Source: a bacterium HR40
GTDB lineage: Bacteria; Pseudomonadota; Alphaproteobacteria; Geminicoccales; Geminicoccaceae
DNA length: 64,000 bases
Reading direction: 5' to 3'
NCBI GenBank assembly: GCA_002898275.1
Contig: BEIQ01000003.1
Coordinates: 124,001-188,000, forward strand
Shown: one piece after another, positions 37,055 to 47,697 of the stretch
Numbering within the stretch: position 1 is the stretch's first letter
Layout of the letters: every line of letters starts with the position of its first letter
Notes under the pieces: model-generated
Databases searched by the model: none
What the model saw: only the letters and a program-made list of their open reading frames with translations
What the model was told of the DNA's origin: nothing
Program-made: the position numbers and the translations under genes

Positions 37055-38715
37055 GCCTGCCCAGCGAGACCGATTTCCTCGTGGTCGGTGCCGGGAGCGC
37101 CGGTTGCGCGCTGGCCTCGCGTCTATCCGAGGACGGGCACCATCGCGTCCTGGTGATCGAAGCCGGTGGCAGCGACATCGGGCCGTTCATCCAGATGCCA
37201 GCCGCCCTCTCCTATCCCATGAACATGCAACGCTACGACTGGGGGTATTGGAGCGAGCCCGAGCCTGCCCTCGGCGGTCGCCGGCTGCAGTGTCCGCGCG
37301 GCCGCGTGATCGGCGGTTCGTCCTCGATCAACGGCATGGTCTACGTGCGCGGGCATGCCCGCGACTACGATACCTGGGAACGGATGGGGGCGCGCGGCTG
37401 GGCGTTCCGCCACGTCCTTCCCTATTTCCAGCGGATGGAGTGCTGTCACGGCGGCGAGCCGGGCTGGCGAGGCACCGATGGCCCCCTGCACGTGACGCGG
37501 GGCCGGATGACCAATCCCCTCTATCGCGCCTTCATCGAGGCCGGGGTGCAGGCAGGCTACCAGCGCACCGAGGATTACAATGGCGCGAAGCAGGAAGGCT
37601 TCGGGCCGATGGAAATGACCGTGTGGCAGGGACGCCGCTGGTCAGCGGCGCAAGCCTATCTGCGACCGGCTCTGCGCCGCCCCAATGTCCAGCTCCTCGC
37701 CCGCACCCTCGTGCGCCGGATCTTGTTCGAGGGCCGGCGCGCCGTCGGGGTGGAGGTGGAGCGGCACCGTCGGATCTTCACCATTCGCGCTCGTCGCGAG
37801 GTCATCCTTGCAGCCGGGGCGATCGGCTCGCCGACCCTGCTGCAACTCTCGGGGGTGGGCGATCCGGAGCATCTCCGCCAGGTCGGCGTCGAGCCGGTGC
37901 ACGCCCTGCCCGGAGTGGGAGCCAATCTGCAGGACCATCTCGAACTCTACGTGCAAATGGAGTGCACCCAACCCGTCACCCTCAACGGGCTCCTCGGCCC
38001 GTTCGCCAAGGCGCGGGTCGGGCTCGAGTGGTTGCTCTTCAAGAGCGGTCCCGGTGCCACCAATCACTTCGAGGCCTGCGCCTTCATCCGTTCCCGCGCC
38101 GGCATCGAATATCCCGATATCCAGTATCACTTCCTGCCAGGGGCCATCCGCTACGACGGACGTTCCGCCGCCCCCGGCCACGGCTTCCAGGTGCATGTCG
38201 GGCCGATGCGCTCGAAATCCCGCGGCCAGGTGCGACTGCGTTCACCCGACCCGCGCGTCGCGCCCGAGATCCGCTTCAACTATATGTCGCATCCCGACGA
38301 CTGGCTCGAGTTCCGGTTGTGCATCCGGCTCACTCGCGAGATCTTCGCCCAGCCGGCTTTCGCGCCCTTCCGGGGCCGCGAGATCGCGCCAGGCGAGCGG
38401 GTGCAGAGCGACGAGCAGATCGACGAGTTCGTCCGCGAACACGTCGAGAGCGCCTATCACCCCTGTGGCACCTGCCGCATGGGCGATCCTGCCGACCCGC
38501 TCGCCGTCGTGGATCCCAGCTGCCGGGTGATCGGCCTCGAGGGACTGAGAGTGGCCGACAGCTCCATCATTCCGCGGATCACCAACGGCAATCTCAATGC
38601 CCCCTCGATCATGATCGGCGAGAAGGCGAGCGACCATATCCTCGGCCGCCCGCCACTTCCGGCCTCGAACCTCGAGCCCTGGATCCATCCGCATTGGCGC
38701 ACCCGCCAGCGCTAG
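37051..38715 (+). CDS. betA: GMC-family flavin oxidoreductase, choline dehydrogenase-like
   Basis: A 554-residue FAD enzyme close to BetA, which oxidises choline to betaine aldehyde. [18 protein letters not shown] binds [21 protein letters not shown] is GMC signature 1, [15 protein letters not shown] signature 2, and the active-site His and Asn appear in [11 protein letters not shown] and [10 protein letters not shown]. Start GTG overlaps the cobB stop (GTGA) and follows GGGAGG, so it is translated with a cobalamin gene. Other alcohols are possible substrates, since betB and betI are absent here. Confidence 0.88.
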   Translation: MSLPSETDFLVVGAGSAGCALASRLSEDGHHRVLVIEAGGSDIGPFIQMPAALSYPMNMQRYDWGYWSEPEPALGGRRLQCPRGRVIGGSSSINGMVYVRGHARDYDTWERMGARGWAFRHVLPYFQRMECCHGGEPGWRGTDGPLHVTRGRMTNPLYRAFIEAGVQAGYQRTEDYNGAKQEGFGPMEMTVWQGRRWSAAQAYLRPALRRPNVQLLARTLVRRILFEGRRAVGVEVERHRRIFTIRARREVILAAGAIGSPTLLQLSGVGDPEHLRQVGVEPVHALPGVGANLQDHLELYVQMECTQPVTLNGLLGPFAKARVGLEWLLFKSGPGATNHFEACAFIRSRAGIEYPDIQYHFLPGAIRYDGRSAAPGHGFQVHVGPMRSKSRGQVRLRSPDPRVAPEIRFNYMSHPDDWLEFRLCIRLTREIFAQPAFAPFRGREIAPGERVQSDEQIDEFVREHVESAYHPCGTCRMGDPADPLAVVDPSCRVIGLEGLRVADSSIIPRITNGNLNAPSIMIGEKASDHILGRPPLPASNLEPWIHPHWRTRQR

Positions 38716-38733
38716 GCGGGCCGAAGCTGCGAC

Positions 38734-39423
38734 TCAGGCGGTGAAGGATTCGCCCGGAGTGGCGATGTGAACCCGTCCGCGCGTGACCTGTCTCGCGAAC
38801 TCGTGCGGATCGCCGTGCAGGAGATCGAAGGTGCCCCAGTGGATGGGCACCACGAGGTCGAGGTGGAGGAACTCGTTGCAGGCGATGGCCGCCTGCTCGG
38901 GACCCATGGTGAAGCGGTCGCCGACCGGGAGGAAACCGATTTGCGGCCGGTAGAGGCGATGGACGAGCGCCATATCGGAGAACAGGCAGGTATCGCCGGC
39001 GTGATAGACACTTCGGCCTTCGCCGAGGATCACGAAGCCCGCCGGATCGCCGCGCGTGAAGAGGCCGCCGTCGCGCAGGGTCGCAGAGCTGTGGAAAGCC
39101 GGCACCATGGCGTAGCGCACCCCCTCCACCTCGATGCAGCCGCCGGTGTTCATGGGCTGGATCTTCTCGACTCCGGCATTCGCGGCTTCCATGCAGATCT
39201 CCCATTGGCCGATCACCGTGGCCCCGTATTTCTTGGCGAGACGCACGGTGTCGCCGAAATGATCGTCGTGGCCGTGGGTGACGACGATGGCATCGATCCG
39301 CTGCACCCGCTCCTCGTAGCCTTGCGGGAACTTCGGATTACCCGTCCAGAACGGGTCGATCGCGATGCTCTTGCCGGCGAGCTCGAGATGGACGGCAGAA
39401 TGTCCGAGCCAGGTGATGCGCAT
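38734..39423 (-). CDS. UPF0173-type metal-dependent hydrolase (metallo-beta-lactamase fold)
   Basis: A 229-residue protein with the metal motif THGHDDHFGD (HxHxDH), later ligands in YHAGDT and PIHWGTFD, and the usual length of the UPF0173 family. Its reaction is unknown. AGGAGGAG lies just before the ATG. It converges with betA, 18 bases apart, and stands alone. Confidence 0.88.
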   Translation of the reverse strand: MRITWLGHSAVHLELAGKSIAIDPFWTGNPKFPQGYEERVQRIDAIVVTHGHDDHFGDTVRLAKKYGATVIGQWEICMEAANAGVEKIQPMNTGGCIEVEGVRYAMVPAFHSSATLRDGGLFTRGDPAGFVILGEGRSVYHAGDTCLFSDMALVHRLYRPQIGFLPVGDRFTMGPEQAAIACNEFLHLDLVVPIHWGTFDLLHGDPHEFARQVTRGRVHIATPGESFTA

Positions 39424-39542
39424 GTCCGTCTCCTCCTCTTGCTGGTGCATCCGCAAGGTCGCCGCGCCGTCGCCCGCGCGCAAGATCGCCCCTCCCGGCT
39501 ATTCGGGCTCGGCACGCGCCGCGCCGGGAAGCGACCTCGACG

Positions 39543-40091
39543 TCAGCGCAGCAGCGGCGCCACTTTGCGAAACAGGTCGCTTCCAGCCCGCTCGAGCCAT
39601 TCGAAGGCGGCCATTTCCGAGTGCAGGATGGCGATCCCCTCCTGGCGCATCCGCTCGAGACCGAGCCGCCGCCGCTCTTCGTCGCGCGACCCGGTAGCAT
39701 CGGCGACCACCGCCACCGTCAAGCCCCGGTCGCGGAAGTCGATCGCCGTCTGCAGGACACAGACGTGGGTCTCGATACCCGCGATCACCAGCTGGTCGCG
39801 CCCACTCTCCTGCACCGCCCGCACCAGGCCCTCGTCCCGGCCGCAGGAAAAGGCGAGCTTGGCGTAAATCTCCTCTGGCCGCAGCCTGTCCCGCAGCTCC
39901 CCGACGGTGGCGCCGAGGCCCTTGGGATATTGCTCCGAAGCCACAACCGGCACCTCGAGGAGGCGGGCCACTTCGAGCAACAGGCGCGTGCGAGCGAGCC
40001 GCTCCGCGCCGCGGTCGATGACAGGAAGCAGCCGCTCCTGGAAGTCGATCACGAGGAGCAGGGAACGATCGCGGGAAAGCAGCACGAGCAT
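39543..40091 (-). CDS. Isochorismatase-family cysteine hydrolase
   Basis: A 182-residue hydrolase of the isochorismatase/nicotinamidase fold. The catalytic Asp is in LLLVIDFQERLLP, the probable Lys in EEIYAKLAFSC, and the nucleophile Cys in GIETHVCVLQTAID. The VASEQYPKGLG segment is that of the YcaC/ISOC1 subgroup, whose substrates are mostly unknown. ATG at 40091 follows GGGGGGAG; an upstream ATG at 40220 lacks family sequence. Confidence 0.85.
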   Translation of the reverse strand: MLVLLSRDRSLLLVIDFQERLLPVIDRGAERLARTRLLLEVARLLEVPVVASEQYPKGLGATVGELRDRLRPEEIYAKLAFSCGRDEGLVRAVQESGRDQLVIAGIETHVCVLQTAIDFRDRGLTVAVVADATGSRDEERRRLGLERMRQEGIAILHSEMAAFEWLERAGSDLFRKVAPLLR

Positions 40092-40423
40092 CTCCCCCCC
40101 GGAATCCACCGCTATGCTGGTCCGTGCCCCGGACGCCGGCAAGAGCGCCTGCGGCCCCCTTGTCGTCGTCGTGGCGCTGCCATCCAAGGCCACGGGACCG
40201 GGACGGCGCACTTGGGCCATCTCTTCCGCCGCCCGATCGGCAAACGGGGCCTCGGGGAGCGCGCGAGGCCGCGGGCGACGAGCCAGAGGCCGAGGTCCTC
40301 GCCCCTGGGATTATCGTCGCGGCCGACCGAGCAGGTGGCGAGCCTCGAATCCTCGGCCGACCGTCGAACGCCCCCGCACGCGACGAAGCCGGACACTCGG
40401 CGGCCTGAGGCCAGCGCCGCACG
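40092..40423. other. Intergenic stretch of about 330 bases
   Basis: Upstream of the isochorismatase-family gene and downstream of the possible small secreted-protein gene. No frame gives a convincing protein, and no RNA gene or terminator was found. It probably contains the promoter of the leftward hydrolase gene. Confidence 0.4.
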
Positions 40424-40638
40424 TCAGCCGCAGCGCACCGGGCGAAAGAGGGTGTCGCAGGTGCGGCCGCCGTCGGGAATCTGGATGCCTGCCAGCACCG
40501 ACCGCACACCCTCCACCCCCACGCTCGCGTCGGCATGAACGCGGGCGAGAGCGCGCGCTCTTCTGGAGCGACGGCTGGCGTGGCGAGGACGAGGGTGCCG
40601 AACAGGGCCGCGAGGACGGCAGGAAGCGGACGACACAT
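40424..40638 (-). pseudogene. Possible small secreted protein interrupted by a dinucleotide frameshift
   Basis: From ATG at 40638 one frame reads a good signal peptide, MCRPLPAVLAALFGTLVLA followed by TPAVA. About 25 codons on, GC-rich third positions move to another frame that reads ARVHADASVGVEGVRSVLAG and ends RTCDTLFRPVRCG with a stop at 40424. Removing one GC pair from the (GC)4 run at 40551-40558 would join them into a protein of about 70 residues with two cysteines near the C-terminus. The ribosome site is poor and I recognise no family, so this may be a decayed gene, a sequence error or chance. Confidence 0.35.
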
Positions 40639-40762
40639 CCGGTGCACCGCGCACTCCGCGGTTCGGAGATGCGCCTGGGCGCAGCCCGCGGCAACTCCGC
40701 CCCTTTCCGCCGACCAGACCGCAGTCAAGATCGGCGCCGTAGCGCCAGCACGGGAGATCGGC

Positions 40763-41590
40763 GTGCGCATTCTCTTCATCGGCGACATCGTGGGCCGCTC
40801 CGGCCGGGCGGCCATCTTGCACCATCTGCCGGAGCTCAGGCGGCGCTACGCGCCGGATCGCATCGTCGCCAATGCCGAGAATGCCGCCGCCGGCTTCGGC
40901 CTCACGCGCAAGATCGCGGACCAACTGTTCGAAGCCGGGGTCGACATCCTCACCCTCGGCAATCATGGCTTCGATCAACGGGAGATGGTCGCCCATATCG
41001 AGCACGAGCAGCGGATCGTGCGGCCCCTCAACATGGCGCCCGGGACGCCGGGGCGCGGGCTGCAGTTGGTGCGCGACCCGCGGGGCCGCGATCTTCTCGT
41101 GTGTCAGGTGATGGGCCGGCTGTTCATGGGGCTGTTCGACGATCCCTTCCGCGCCCTCGAGCAGGCCCTCGCGCCTTATGCGCTGGGTGGCAGCGTCGCC
41201 GCCATTCTCGTCGACGTCCACGCCGAGGCCACCAGCGAGAAGATGGCGCTCGGTCATTTCCTCGATGGACGGGTCTCGGCGGTCCTCGGCACTCACACCC
41301 ATGTGCCAACGGCCGACCACCGAATCCTTCCGGGCGGTACCGCCTATGTGAGCGACGTCGGGATGACCGGCGACTACGACAGTGTCATCGGCATGGAGAA
41401 GGAGGGCTCCCTTTATCGCTGGCGCAGCGACGTCCCGGGACCCCGCCTCGAGCCGGCGCGAGGGCCCGCTACCCTGTGCGGTGTCCTGGTCGATACCGAC
41501 GACACGACGGGCTTGGCCCGCCGCATCCTGCCCATCCGCACAGGCGGCTGCCTCGACCCCTCGCTGCCCGATCTGCCGCCACCCGGATGA
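40763..41590 (+). CDS. YmdB-type metallophosphoesterase (TIGR00282 family)
   Basis: A 275-residue calcineurin-like phosphoesterase. The metal ligands are in RILFIGDIVGRSGR, NAENAAAGFG, LGNHGFDQRE, VDVHAEATSEK and GTHTHVPTAD. Bacillus YmdB and its relatives hydrolyse 2',3'-cyclic nucleotides. It starts with GTG after GGGAG, and a promoter-like element and carA follow. Confidence 0.92.
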   Translation: MRILFIGDIVGRSGRAAILHHLPELRRRYAPDRIVANAENAAAGFGLTRKIADQLFEAGVDILTLGNHGFDQREMVAHIEHEQRIVRPLNMAPGTPGRGLQLVRDPRGRDLLVCQVMGRLFMGLFDDPFRALEQALAPYALGGSVAAILVDVHAEATSEKMALGHFLDGRVSAVLGTHTHVPTADHRILPGGTAYVSDVGMTGDYDSVIGMEKEGSLYRWRSDVPGPRLEPARGPATLCGVLVDTDDTTGLARRILPIRTGGCLDPSLPDLPPPG

Positions 41591-41602
41591 CGCCCACCCC
41601 GC

Positions 41603-41630
41603 CTTGACCCGAGGACTGCCGGAACTAGAA
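41603..41630 (+). promoter_or_regulatory. Probable sigma-70 promoter of carAB
   Basis: CTTGAC (41603-41608), 16 bases, then CTAGAA (41625-41630), close to the alphaproteobacterial consensus CTTGAC-N17-CTATAT. It lies in the 90-base gap before carA and would give a leader of about 45 bases. No attenuator or PyrR-type site was seen. Confidence 0.45.
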
Positions 41631-41680
41631 CCGCCTGCGGTGCGCCTTGCGCCCGTCCGCCCACCGGAAGCGTCCCGCAC

Positions 41681-42838
41681 ATGCTGCACATCTTGAAGCG
41701 CCGTCCCGACGCTGCACTCGCGCTGGAGGACGGCACGGTCTTCCGCGGCTTCGGTACCGGCCGGCCAGGGAGTGTGGTCGGCGAGCTCGTCTTCCACACC
41801 GGCATGACCGGCTACCAGGAGATCTTGACCGATCCCTCCTACGCCGGTCAGATCGTGACTTTCACCTTCCCGCACATCGGCATCGTCGGCACCAACGAGG
41901 AAGACGTGGAGGCCGCGCGACCAGCCGCCCTCGGTATGGTCTGCCGCCAACCCATCGGCGAAGCGTCGAACTGGCGAGCCCGCGAGGATCTCGCGAGCTG
42001 GCTCGAACGCCATGGGTTGGTCGCGATCTTCGGGCTCGATACGCGACGACTGACCCGCATCCTGCGCGATCGTGGCTTCCAGCGTTGCGCCCTCGCCTTT
42101 CACCCCGACGAGGCGATCGATGGCGAGGAGCTCGTCGAGAGCGCGCGAGCCTGGCCCGGCATGGTCGGCCTCGATCTCGTTCCCGCCGTCACTTGCCGCG
42201 AGCCCTACGAGTGGCGCGAGGGGCGTTGGGATTGGCCAGGCGGCTACCGCAAGGGTCCGGCGGGCGGTGCCCGCTGCGTCGTCCTCGACTATGGAGTGAA
42301 GCGCAACATTCTGCGCTCCCTCGTCGACGCCGGTTTCCAGGTGACCGTGGTGCCGGGAACCACGCCAGCCGAGAAAGTGCTCGCCATGTCGCCGGATGCG
42401 GTCCTGCTGTCCAACGGCCCGGGCGATCCCGCCGCCACCGGTCGCTGGGCGGTGCCCGAGATCCGGAGGCTCGTCGACGCGGGCGTGCCGCTTTTCGGCA
42501 TCTGCCTCGGCCACCAGATGCTGGCGCTCGCCATGGGCGCGCGCACCGAGAAGATGCGCTTCGGCCATCACGGCGCCAATCACCCGGTCGCCGATCTCGA
42601 GACCGGCCGGGTCGAGATCACGAGCCAGAACCACGGTTTTGCCGTCGCCGAGGAGGGGTTGCCGAACGTTTTGCGCATCACCCACCGCTCGCTCTTCGAT
42701 GGCACGATCCAGGGTCTCGCGGTGGAAGGTACGGCCTGCTTCTCCGTTCAGTTCCACCCCGAAGCGTCGCCGGGGCCGCACGACAGCCATTATCTCTTCG
42801 AACGCTTCGCCGCGCTCGTGCGCGGTCGCAGGACCTGA
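41681..42838 (+). CDS. carA: Carbamoyl-phosphate synthase small subunit
   Basis: A 385-residue glutaminase subunit that supplies ammonia for carbamoyl phosphate in arginine and pyrimidine synthesis. HTGMTGYQEILTDPSYAGQ is the N-terminal signature, and the amidotransferase triad is GICLGHQ (Cys) with the His and Glu of QFHPEASPGP. carB begins 3 bases after its stop. Confidence 0.97.
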   Translation: MLHILKRRPDAALALEDGTVFRGFGTGRPGSVVGELVFHTGMTGYQEILTDPSYAGQIVTFTFPHIGIVGTNEEDVEAARPAALGMVCRQPIGEASNWRAREDLASWLERHGLVAIFGLDTRRLTRILRDRGFQRCALAFHPDEAIDGEELVESARAWPGMVGLDLVPAVTCREPYEWREGRWDWPGGYRKGPAGGARCVVLDYGVKRNILRSLVDAGFQVTVVPGTTPAEKVLAMSPDAVLLSNGPGDPAATGRWAVPEIRRLVDAGVPLFGICLGHQMLALAMGARTEKMRFGHHGANHPVADLETGRVEITSQNHGFAVAEEGLPNVLRITHRSLFDGTIQGLAVEGTACFSVQFHPEASPGPHDSHYLFERFAALVRGRRT

Positions 42839-42841
42839 GCC

Positions 42842-45800
42842 ATGCCCAAACGCACGGACCTCCGCTCGATCCTGGTGATCGGTGCCGGGCCGATCGTCAT
42901 CGGCCAAGCCTGCGAGTTCGACTACTCCGGCACCCAAGCGTGCAAGGCGTTGGTGGCGGAAGGCTACCGGGTGATCCTCGTCAATTCCAATCCGGCCACC
43001 ATCATGACCGATCCCGAGGTGGCACATGCCACCTACATCGAGCCCATCACGCCGGAATTCGTCGAGAAGATCATCGCCCGCGAACGACCGGATGCGTTGC
43101 TGCCCACGATGGGCGGTCAGACGGCCCTGAACGTGGCGCGTGCCCTCGCCGTCTCCGGGGTGCTCGAGCGCTACGGAGTCGAGCTCATCGGCGCCTCCCT
43201 CGAGGCCATCGAAAAGGCCGAGGACCGCGAGAAGTTCCGCGAGGCCATGCGCCGCATCGGCTTGGATGTGCCCAAGAGCGCCGTTGCCCGCAACCTCGCC
43301 GAGGCGCGGGCGGCGCTCGAGCTCACCGGACTTCCTGCGATCGTTCGCCCGTCCTATACCCTGGGCGGCACCGGCGGCGGTATCGCCTACAACCGCGAGG
43401 AATTCGATCGTATCGCCGCAGCCGGTCTCGAGGCCTCGCCCATCTCGGAGATCCTCGTCGAGGAGTCGGTTCTCGGCTGGAAGGAATTCGAGATGGAGGT
43501 GGTGCGCGACCGGCACGACAATTGCATCATCGTCTGCTCCATCGAGAATCTCGACCCGATGGGGGTGCACACTGGCGATTCCATCACCATCGCCCCCGCT
43601 CTCACCCTCACCGACAAGGAATACCAGCGCATGCGCAGCGCCGCCATCGCGGTGTTGCGCGAGATCGGCGTCGATACCGGTGGCTCCAACGTCCAGTTCG
43701 CCATCGATCCGGAAAACGGCCGGATGGTGGTGATCGAGATGAATCCGCGAGTATCCCGCTCCTCTGCCCTGGCTTCCAAAGCTACGGGTTTTCCCATCGC
43801 CAAGGTGGCCGCGCGACTCGCCGTGGGCTATACTCTCGACGAGATCCTGAACGACATCACTGGGGTCACGCCGGCCTCCTTCGAACCTTCGATCGATTAC
43901 GTCGTTACCAAGATCCCGCGTTTCACCTTCGAGAAGTTCCCGGAAACCGAACCCACCCTCACTACCTCGATGAAGTCGGTGGGCGAGGCGATGGCGATCG
44001 GGCGGTCGTTCGAGGAGTCGCTGCAAAAGGCGCTGCGCTCCCTCGAGACCGGGCTCACCGGCCTCGACGAGATCGAGATCCCGGGGCTCGCCGATGCCGA
44101 TAGTCCGGTCGACGCTCTGCTCTCCGCCCTCGCCATGCCCACCGCGGATCGGCTGCGGCAAGTGGCGCAGGCGTTCCGGCTCGGCATCGACCTCGAGCGC
44201 ATCTACGCCGTTTGCCGCTACGATCGCTGGTTCCTCGCCCGCATTCGGGACCTCGTGAGGGTGGAGGAGGAGGTCCGGCGCCATGGGCTGCCGCAGGATC
44301 CCGAAGAGCTGCGGCGGCTCAAAGCGCTGGGCTTCTCCGACGCCCGACTGGCCACTCTTGCCGGCACCACGGAGGGCGCGGTGCGGGCGCTGCGCGAACG
44401 CCTCGGAGTCCTCCCCGTCTATAAGCGAGTCGATACCTGCGCCGCCGAGTTCGAGGCGCGCACTCCCTACATGTACAGCACCTACGAGGCACCGGCGGTC
44501 GCTGGCGAACAGCCCGAAGACGAGTGCCAACCGAGCGACCGGCGCAAGGTGGTGATCCTGGGCAGCGGACCGAACCGCATCGGTCAAGGCATCGAGTTCG
44601 ACTACTGCTGCGTGCATGCCGCCTTCGGCCTGCGCGAGGCGGGCATCGAGACCATCATGGTCAATTGCAACCCGGAGACGGTGTCGACGGATCCCGATAC
44701 CTCCGACCGCCTCTATTTCGAACCCCTGACCACGGAGGAGGTGCTCGCCATCTGCCGTGCCGAGCGGAAAAACGGCGAACTGCTCGGGGTCATCGTCCAG
44801 CTCGGCGGCCAGACGCCCCTCAAGCTGTGCCATGAGCTCGCCCGCGCCGGCATCCCGATCCTCGGCACCTCTCCCGACGCCATCGACCTCGCCGAGGACC
44901 GCGATCGCTTCCAAAAGCTTCTCAAGCGCCTCGGCTTGCGTCAGCCCGAAAACGACATCTGCACGAGCCTCGAGGAAGCGCGCGAGAAGGTGGCGCGCCT
45001 CGGCCTGCCGGTGGTGATGCGGCCCTCCTATGTGCTCGGCGGTCGGGCGATGCGCATCGTCCACAGCCCGGCCGAGCTCGAGGAGTTCTTCAGCGAGGCA
45101 GCGCGTGCCTCGGAGCTCGGGCCGGTGCTGCTCGACCGCTATCTCCAGGATGCCATCGAGGTCGACGTCGATGTCCTGGCGGACGGCCGCGATGTCTTCG
45201 TGGCCGGGATCATGGAGCATATCGAGGAGGCCGGCATTCATTCCGGCGACAGCGCCTGCGCCCTGCCACCCTACAGCCTCGACGCCGGACTGCAGCGAGA
45301 GATCGCGCGCCAGGCCGAGGCCCTCGCCCGAGCCCTCGAGGTGCGCGGCCTCATGAACGTGCAGATGGCGGTCAAGGACGGCCAGCTGTTCATCCTCGAG
45401 GTCAATCCTCGTGCGAGCCGCACCGTACCCTTCGTCGCCAAGGCCACCGGTCGGCCCATCGCCCGCATCGCCGCCCGGGTGATGGCGGGCGAACCGCTTT
45501 CGCGCTTCGGGCTCGCGGAGCGGCCGCTCTCCCATGTCGCGGTCAAAGAGGCGGTCTTTCCTTTCGCCCGCTTCCCCGGAGTCGATCTCCTGCTCGGGCC
45601 GGAGATGAAGTCGACCGGCGAGGTCATGGGAATCGACCTCGACTTCGGCACCGCCTACCTGAAGTCGCAGATCGCCGCCGGCAATGCACTCCCCCGGGCC
45701 GGCCGGGTCTTCTTGTCGGTGCGGGACGCCGACAAGCCGGCGCTCGTCGAGGTCGCACGCCGGCTCGCCGCCCTCGGCTTCGAGCTGGTGGCGACCCGTG

Positions 45801-46123
45801 GCACGCGCGAGTTCCTCGCGCGGCACGGGCTCGCGGTGGCGCATGTCAACAAGGTGCACGAGGGCCGACCGCATATCGTGGATCGGCTCAAGGATCGGGA
45901 CATCGCGCTCGTCATCAACACGGTCGAGGGGCGGCAGGCAGTGCGCGACAGCTATGGGCTCAGGCGCACCGCGCTCACCTGCCAGATCCCCTACTATACC
46001 ACCATCGCCGGCGCCCGGGCGGTCGTGCGGGCGCTCGAACGGCTGCGGGAGGGCGAGGTCGGGGTGCGGCCGTTGCAATCCTATTGCGCGGACCTAGAAT
46101 GGGGACTGCGGCATTCGGCGTGA
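42842..46123 (+). CDS. carB: Carbamoyl-phosphate synthase large subunit
   Basis: A 1093-residue synthetase with two homologous ATP-grasp halves. The first starts [19 protein letters not shown], the second [19 protein letters not shown] at about residue 570. [16 protein letters not shown] and [14 protein letters not shown] are the ATP loops. The last 130 residues are the allosteric MGS-like domain ([19 protein letters not shown]). A small insert of about 15 residues near 550-565 ([12 protein letters not shown]) precedes the second half. It is followed by greA. Confidence 0.97.
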   Translation: MPKRTDLRSILVIGAGPIVIGQACEFDYSGTQACKALVAEGYRVILVNSNPATIMTDPEVAHATYIEPITPEFVEKIIARERPDALLPTMGGQTALNVARALAVSGVLERYGVELIGASLEAIEKAEDREKFREAMRRIGLDVPKSAVARNLAEARAALELTGLPAIVRPSYTLGGTGGGIAYNREEFDRIAAAGLEASPISEILVEESVLGWKEFEMEVVRDRHDNCIIVCSIENLDPMGVHTGDSITIAPALTLTDKEYQRMRSAAIAVLREIGVDTGGSNVQFAIDPENGRMVVIEMNPRVSRSSALASKATGFPIAKVAARLAVGYTLDEILNDITGVTPASFEPSIDYVVTKIPRFTFEKFPETEPTLTTSMKSVGEAMAIGRSFEESLQKALRSLETGLTGLDEIEIPGLADADSPVDALLSALAMPTADRLRQVAQAFRLGIDLERIYAVCRYDRWFLARIRDLVRVEEEVRRHGLPQDPEELRRLKALGFSDARLATLAGTTEGAVRALRERLGVLPVYKRVDTCAAEFEARTPYMYSTYEAPAVAGEQPEDECQPSDRRKVVILGSGPNRIGQGIEFDYCCVHAAFGLREAGIETIMVNCNPETVSTDPDTSDRLYFEPLTTEEVLAICRAERKNGELLGVIVQLGGQTPLKLCHELARAGIPILGTSPDAIDLAEDRDRFQKLLKRLGLRQPENDICTSLEEAREKVARLGLPVVMRPSYVLGGRAMRIVHSPAELEEFFSEAARASELGPVLLDRYLQDAIEVDVDVLADGRDVFVAGIMEHIEEAGIHSGDSACALPPYSLDAGLQREIARQAEALARALEVRGLMNVQMAVKDGQLFILEVNPRASRTVPFVAKATGRPIARIAARVMAGEPLSRFGLAERPLSHVAVKEAVFPFARFPGVDLLLGPEMKSTGEVMGIDLDFGTAYLKSQIAAGNALPRAGRVFLSVRDADKPALVEVARRLAALGFELVATRGTREFLARHGLAVAHVNKVHEGRPHIVDRLKDRDIALVINTVEGRQAVRDSYGLRRTALTCQIPYYTTIAGARAVVRALERLREGEVGVRPLQSYCADLEWGLRHSA

Positions 46124-46172
46124 TCGCCGCGCTTTTCTCTGTCCTTCCCGGTCCTGTGACGGTCGAGGGGTC

Positions 46173-46673
46173 ATGGCGAACAGGGTGCCGATGACGCCGG
46201 AAGGCTATGCCCGGCTCTCCGAAGAACTGAAGCGACTGAAGACCATCGAACGCCCGGCCATCATCCGGGCGATCGCCGCCGCGCGCGAGCATGGAGATCT
46301 GTCGGAGAACGCCGAGTACCACGCCGCCCGCGAGCGCCAAAGCTTCATCGAAGGGCGAGTGCTGGAGCTCGAGGACCAGTTGGCGCGCGCCGAGGTCATC
46401 GACGCCGCGAAGCTGTCGGGCGACCGGGTGATGTTCGGCGCGACCGTGCGGCTCGTCGACGAGGAAACCGACGAGGAGGTGACCTATCGGATCGTCGGAC
46501 CGCTCGAGGCCGACATCGGTCTCGGGCTCCTCTCGGTCGAATCGCCTCTGGCACGTGCCCTCCTCGGCCGCAAGGCGGGCGATCATGTCGAAGTGGAAAC
46601 ACCGCGCGGCACCCGCTACTTCGAGATCCTCGAGGTGAGCTTCGCCTCCGCGGCTTCTCCGCAAAAGGCGTGA
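46173..46673 (+). CDS. greA: Transcription elongation factor GreA
   Basis: A 166-residue factor that rescues backtracked RNA polymerase by stimulating transcript cleavage. The N-terminal coiled coil carries [19 protein letters not shown], whose acidic tip (D/E) enters the polymerase channel; the C-terminal FKBP-like domain ends with [15 protein letters not shown]. It follows carB by 49 bases, the usual alphaproteobacterial order, and precedes trxB by 15. Confidence 0.97.
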   Translation: MANRVPMTPEGYARLSEELKRLKTIERPAIIRAIAAAREHGDLSENAEYHAARERQSFIEGRVLELEDQLARAEVIDAAKLSGDRVMFGATVRLVDEETDEEVTYRIVGPLEADIGLGLLSVESPLARALLGRKAGDHVEVETPRGTRYFEILEVSFASAASPQKA

Positions 46674-46688
46674 GGAAAGGGTCTGGCG

Positions 46689-47636
46689 GTGGCCGCACGG
46701 CACGTCCGTCTCTTGATCCTGGGCTCCGGCCCGGCCGGTTGCACGGCCGCCATCTATGGCGCGCGGGCGGGTCTCGGCCCGGTGCTCCTCGAAGGTCTCG
46801 AGCCCGGTGGTCAGCTGTCGATCACCACCGAGGTCGAGAACTATCCGGGTTTTGCCGAGCCGGTCCAGGGTCCGTGGCTCATGGAACAGATGCGTCGCCA
46901 GGCCGCGAACTGCGGCGCCGAGCTCGTGTCCGATCTCGCCTCGGAAGTGGATCTTCGGGTCCGGCCGTTTCGACTGGTCACCGATGGCGGTCTCGTCTTC
47001 ACCTGCGATGCCCTGGTGATCGCCACGGGTGCCACCGCCCGCTGGCTCGGCCTCGAGAGCGAACGCCGCTTCCGCGGCCACGGCGTGTCGGCCTGCGCCA
47101 CCTGCGACGGCTTTTTCTTCCGCGGACGGCCGGTAGCGGTGATCGGTGGCGGCAACACGGCGGTCGAGGAAGCTCTCTACCTCGCTGGCTTGTGCGAGAA
47201 AGTGTGGCTCGTGCACCGGCGCGATCGCCTGCGGGCCGAGAAGGTGCTGCAGGAACGCTTGTTCCGGCATCCCAAGGTGGAAGTCGTCTGGGACCACGTG
47301 GTCGACGAGATCCTGGGCGAGGATCGGCCGGCACCCCACGTCACCGGCCTGCGGTTGCGCCATGTCCACAGCGGCGCACGGCGGGAGCTGCGGGTCGACG
47401 GAGTCTTCATCGCCATCGGCCACGAGCCGGCTACCGCCCTTTTCCGCGGCCAGCTCGAGATGGACGACCAGGGCTATATCGTCACCGCGCCGGACAGCAC
47501 CCGCACGAGCGTGCCGGGCGTGTTCGCGGCAGGGGACGTACAGGATCGGGTGTTCCGGCAGGCGGTGACCGCGGCCGGCACCGGCTGCATGGCGGCCTTC
47601 GAGGCCGAAAAGTATCTGATGGCGCTCGAGCACTAG
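46689..47636 (+). CDS. trxB: Thioredoxin reductase (NADPH)
   Basis: A 315-residue FAD enzyme that reduces thioredoxin. LLILGSGPAGCTAAIYGARA binds FAD, SACATCDGFFFRG holds the redox Cys pair CATC, VAVIGGGNTAVEEALYL binds NADPH, and VFAAGDVQDRVFRQAVTAAG completes the FAD site. It starts with GTG. The bcp peroxiredoxin of this window would draw electrons through this enzyme. Confidence 0.96.
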   Translation: MAARHVRLLILGSGPAGCTAAIYGARAGLGPVLLEGLEPGGQLSITTEVENYPGFAEPVQGPWLMEQMRRQAANCGAELVSDLASEVDLRVRPFRLVTDGGLVFTCDALVIATGATARWLGLESERRFRGHGVSACATCDGFFFRGRPVAVIGGGNTAVEEALYLAGLCEKVWLVHRRDRLRAEKVLQERLFRHPKVEVVWDHVVDEILGEDRPAPHVTGLRLRHVHSGARRELRVDGVFIAIGHEPATALFRGQLEMDDQGYIVTAPDSTRTSVPGVFAAGDVQDRVFRQAVTAAGTGCMAAFEAEKYLMALEH

Positions 47637-47697
47637 GCCGTCGCGCGCCCTGGCGCGAACGCGAGGCCGAGGCCCGGCGGACGGGGTCGGGGAAGGG

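Noticed and set aside
40424-46078. A nearly 1900-codon open frame antisense to carB and the phosphodiesterase gene
   Set aside because: It is the mirror of GC-biased codons on the other strand; its composition is low-complexity His/Asp/Glu/Arg/Gly and it has no domain or start signal.
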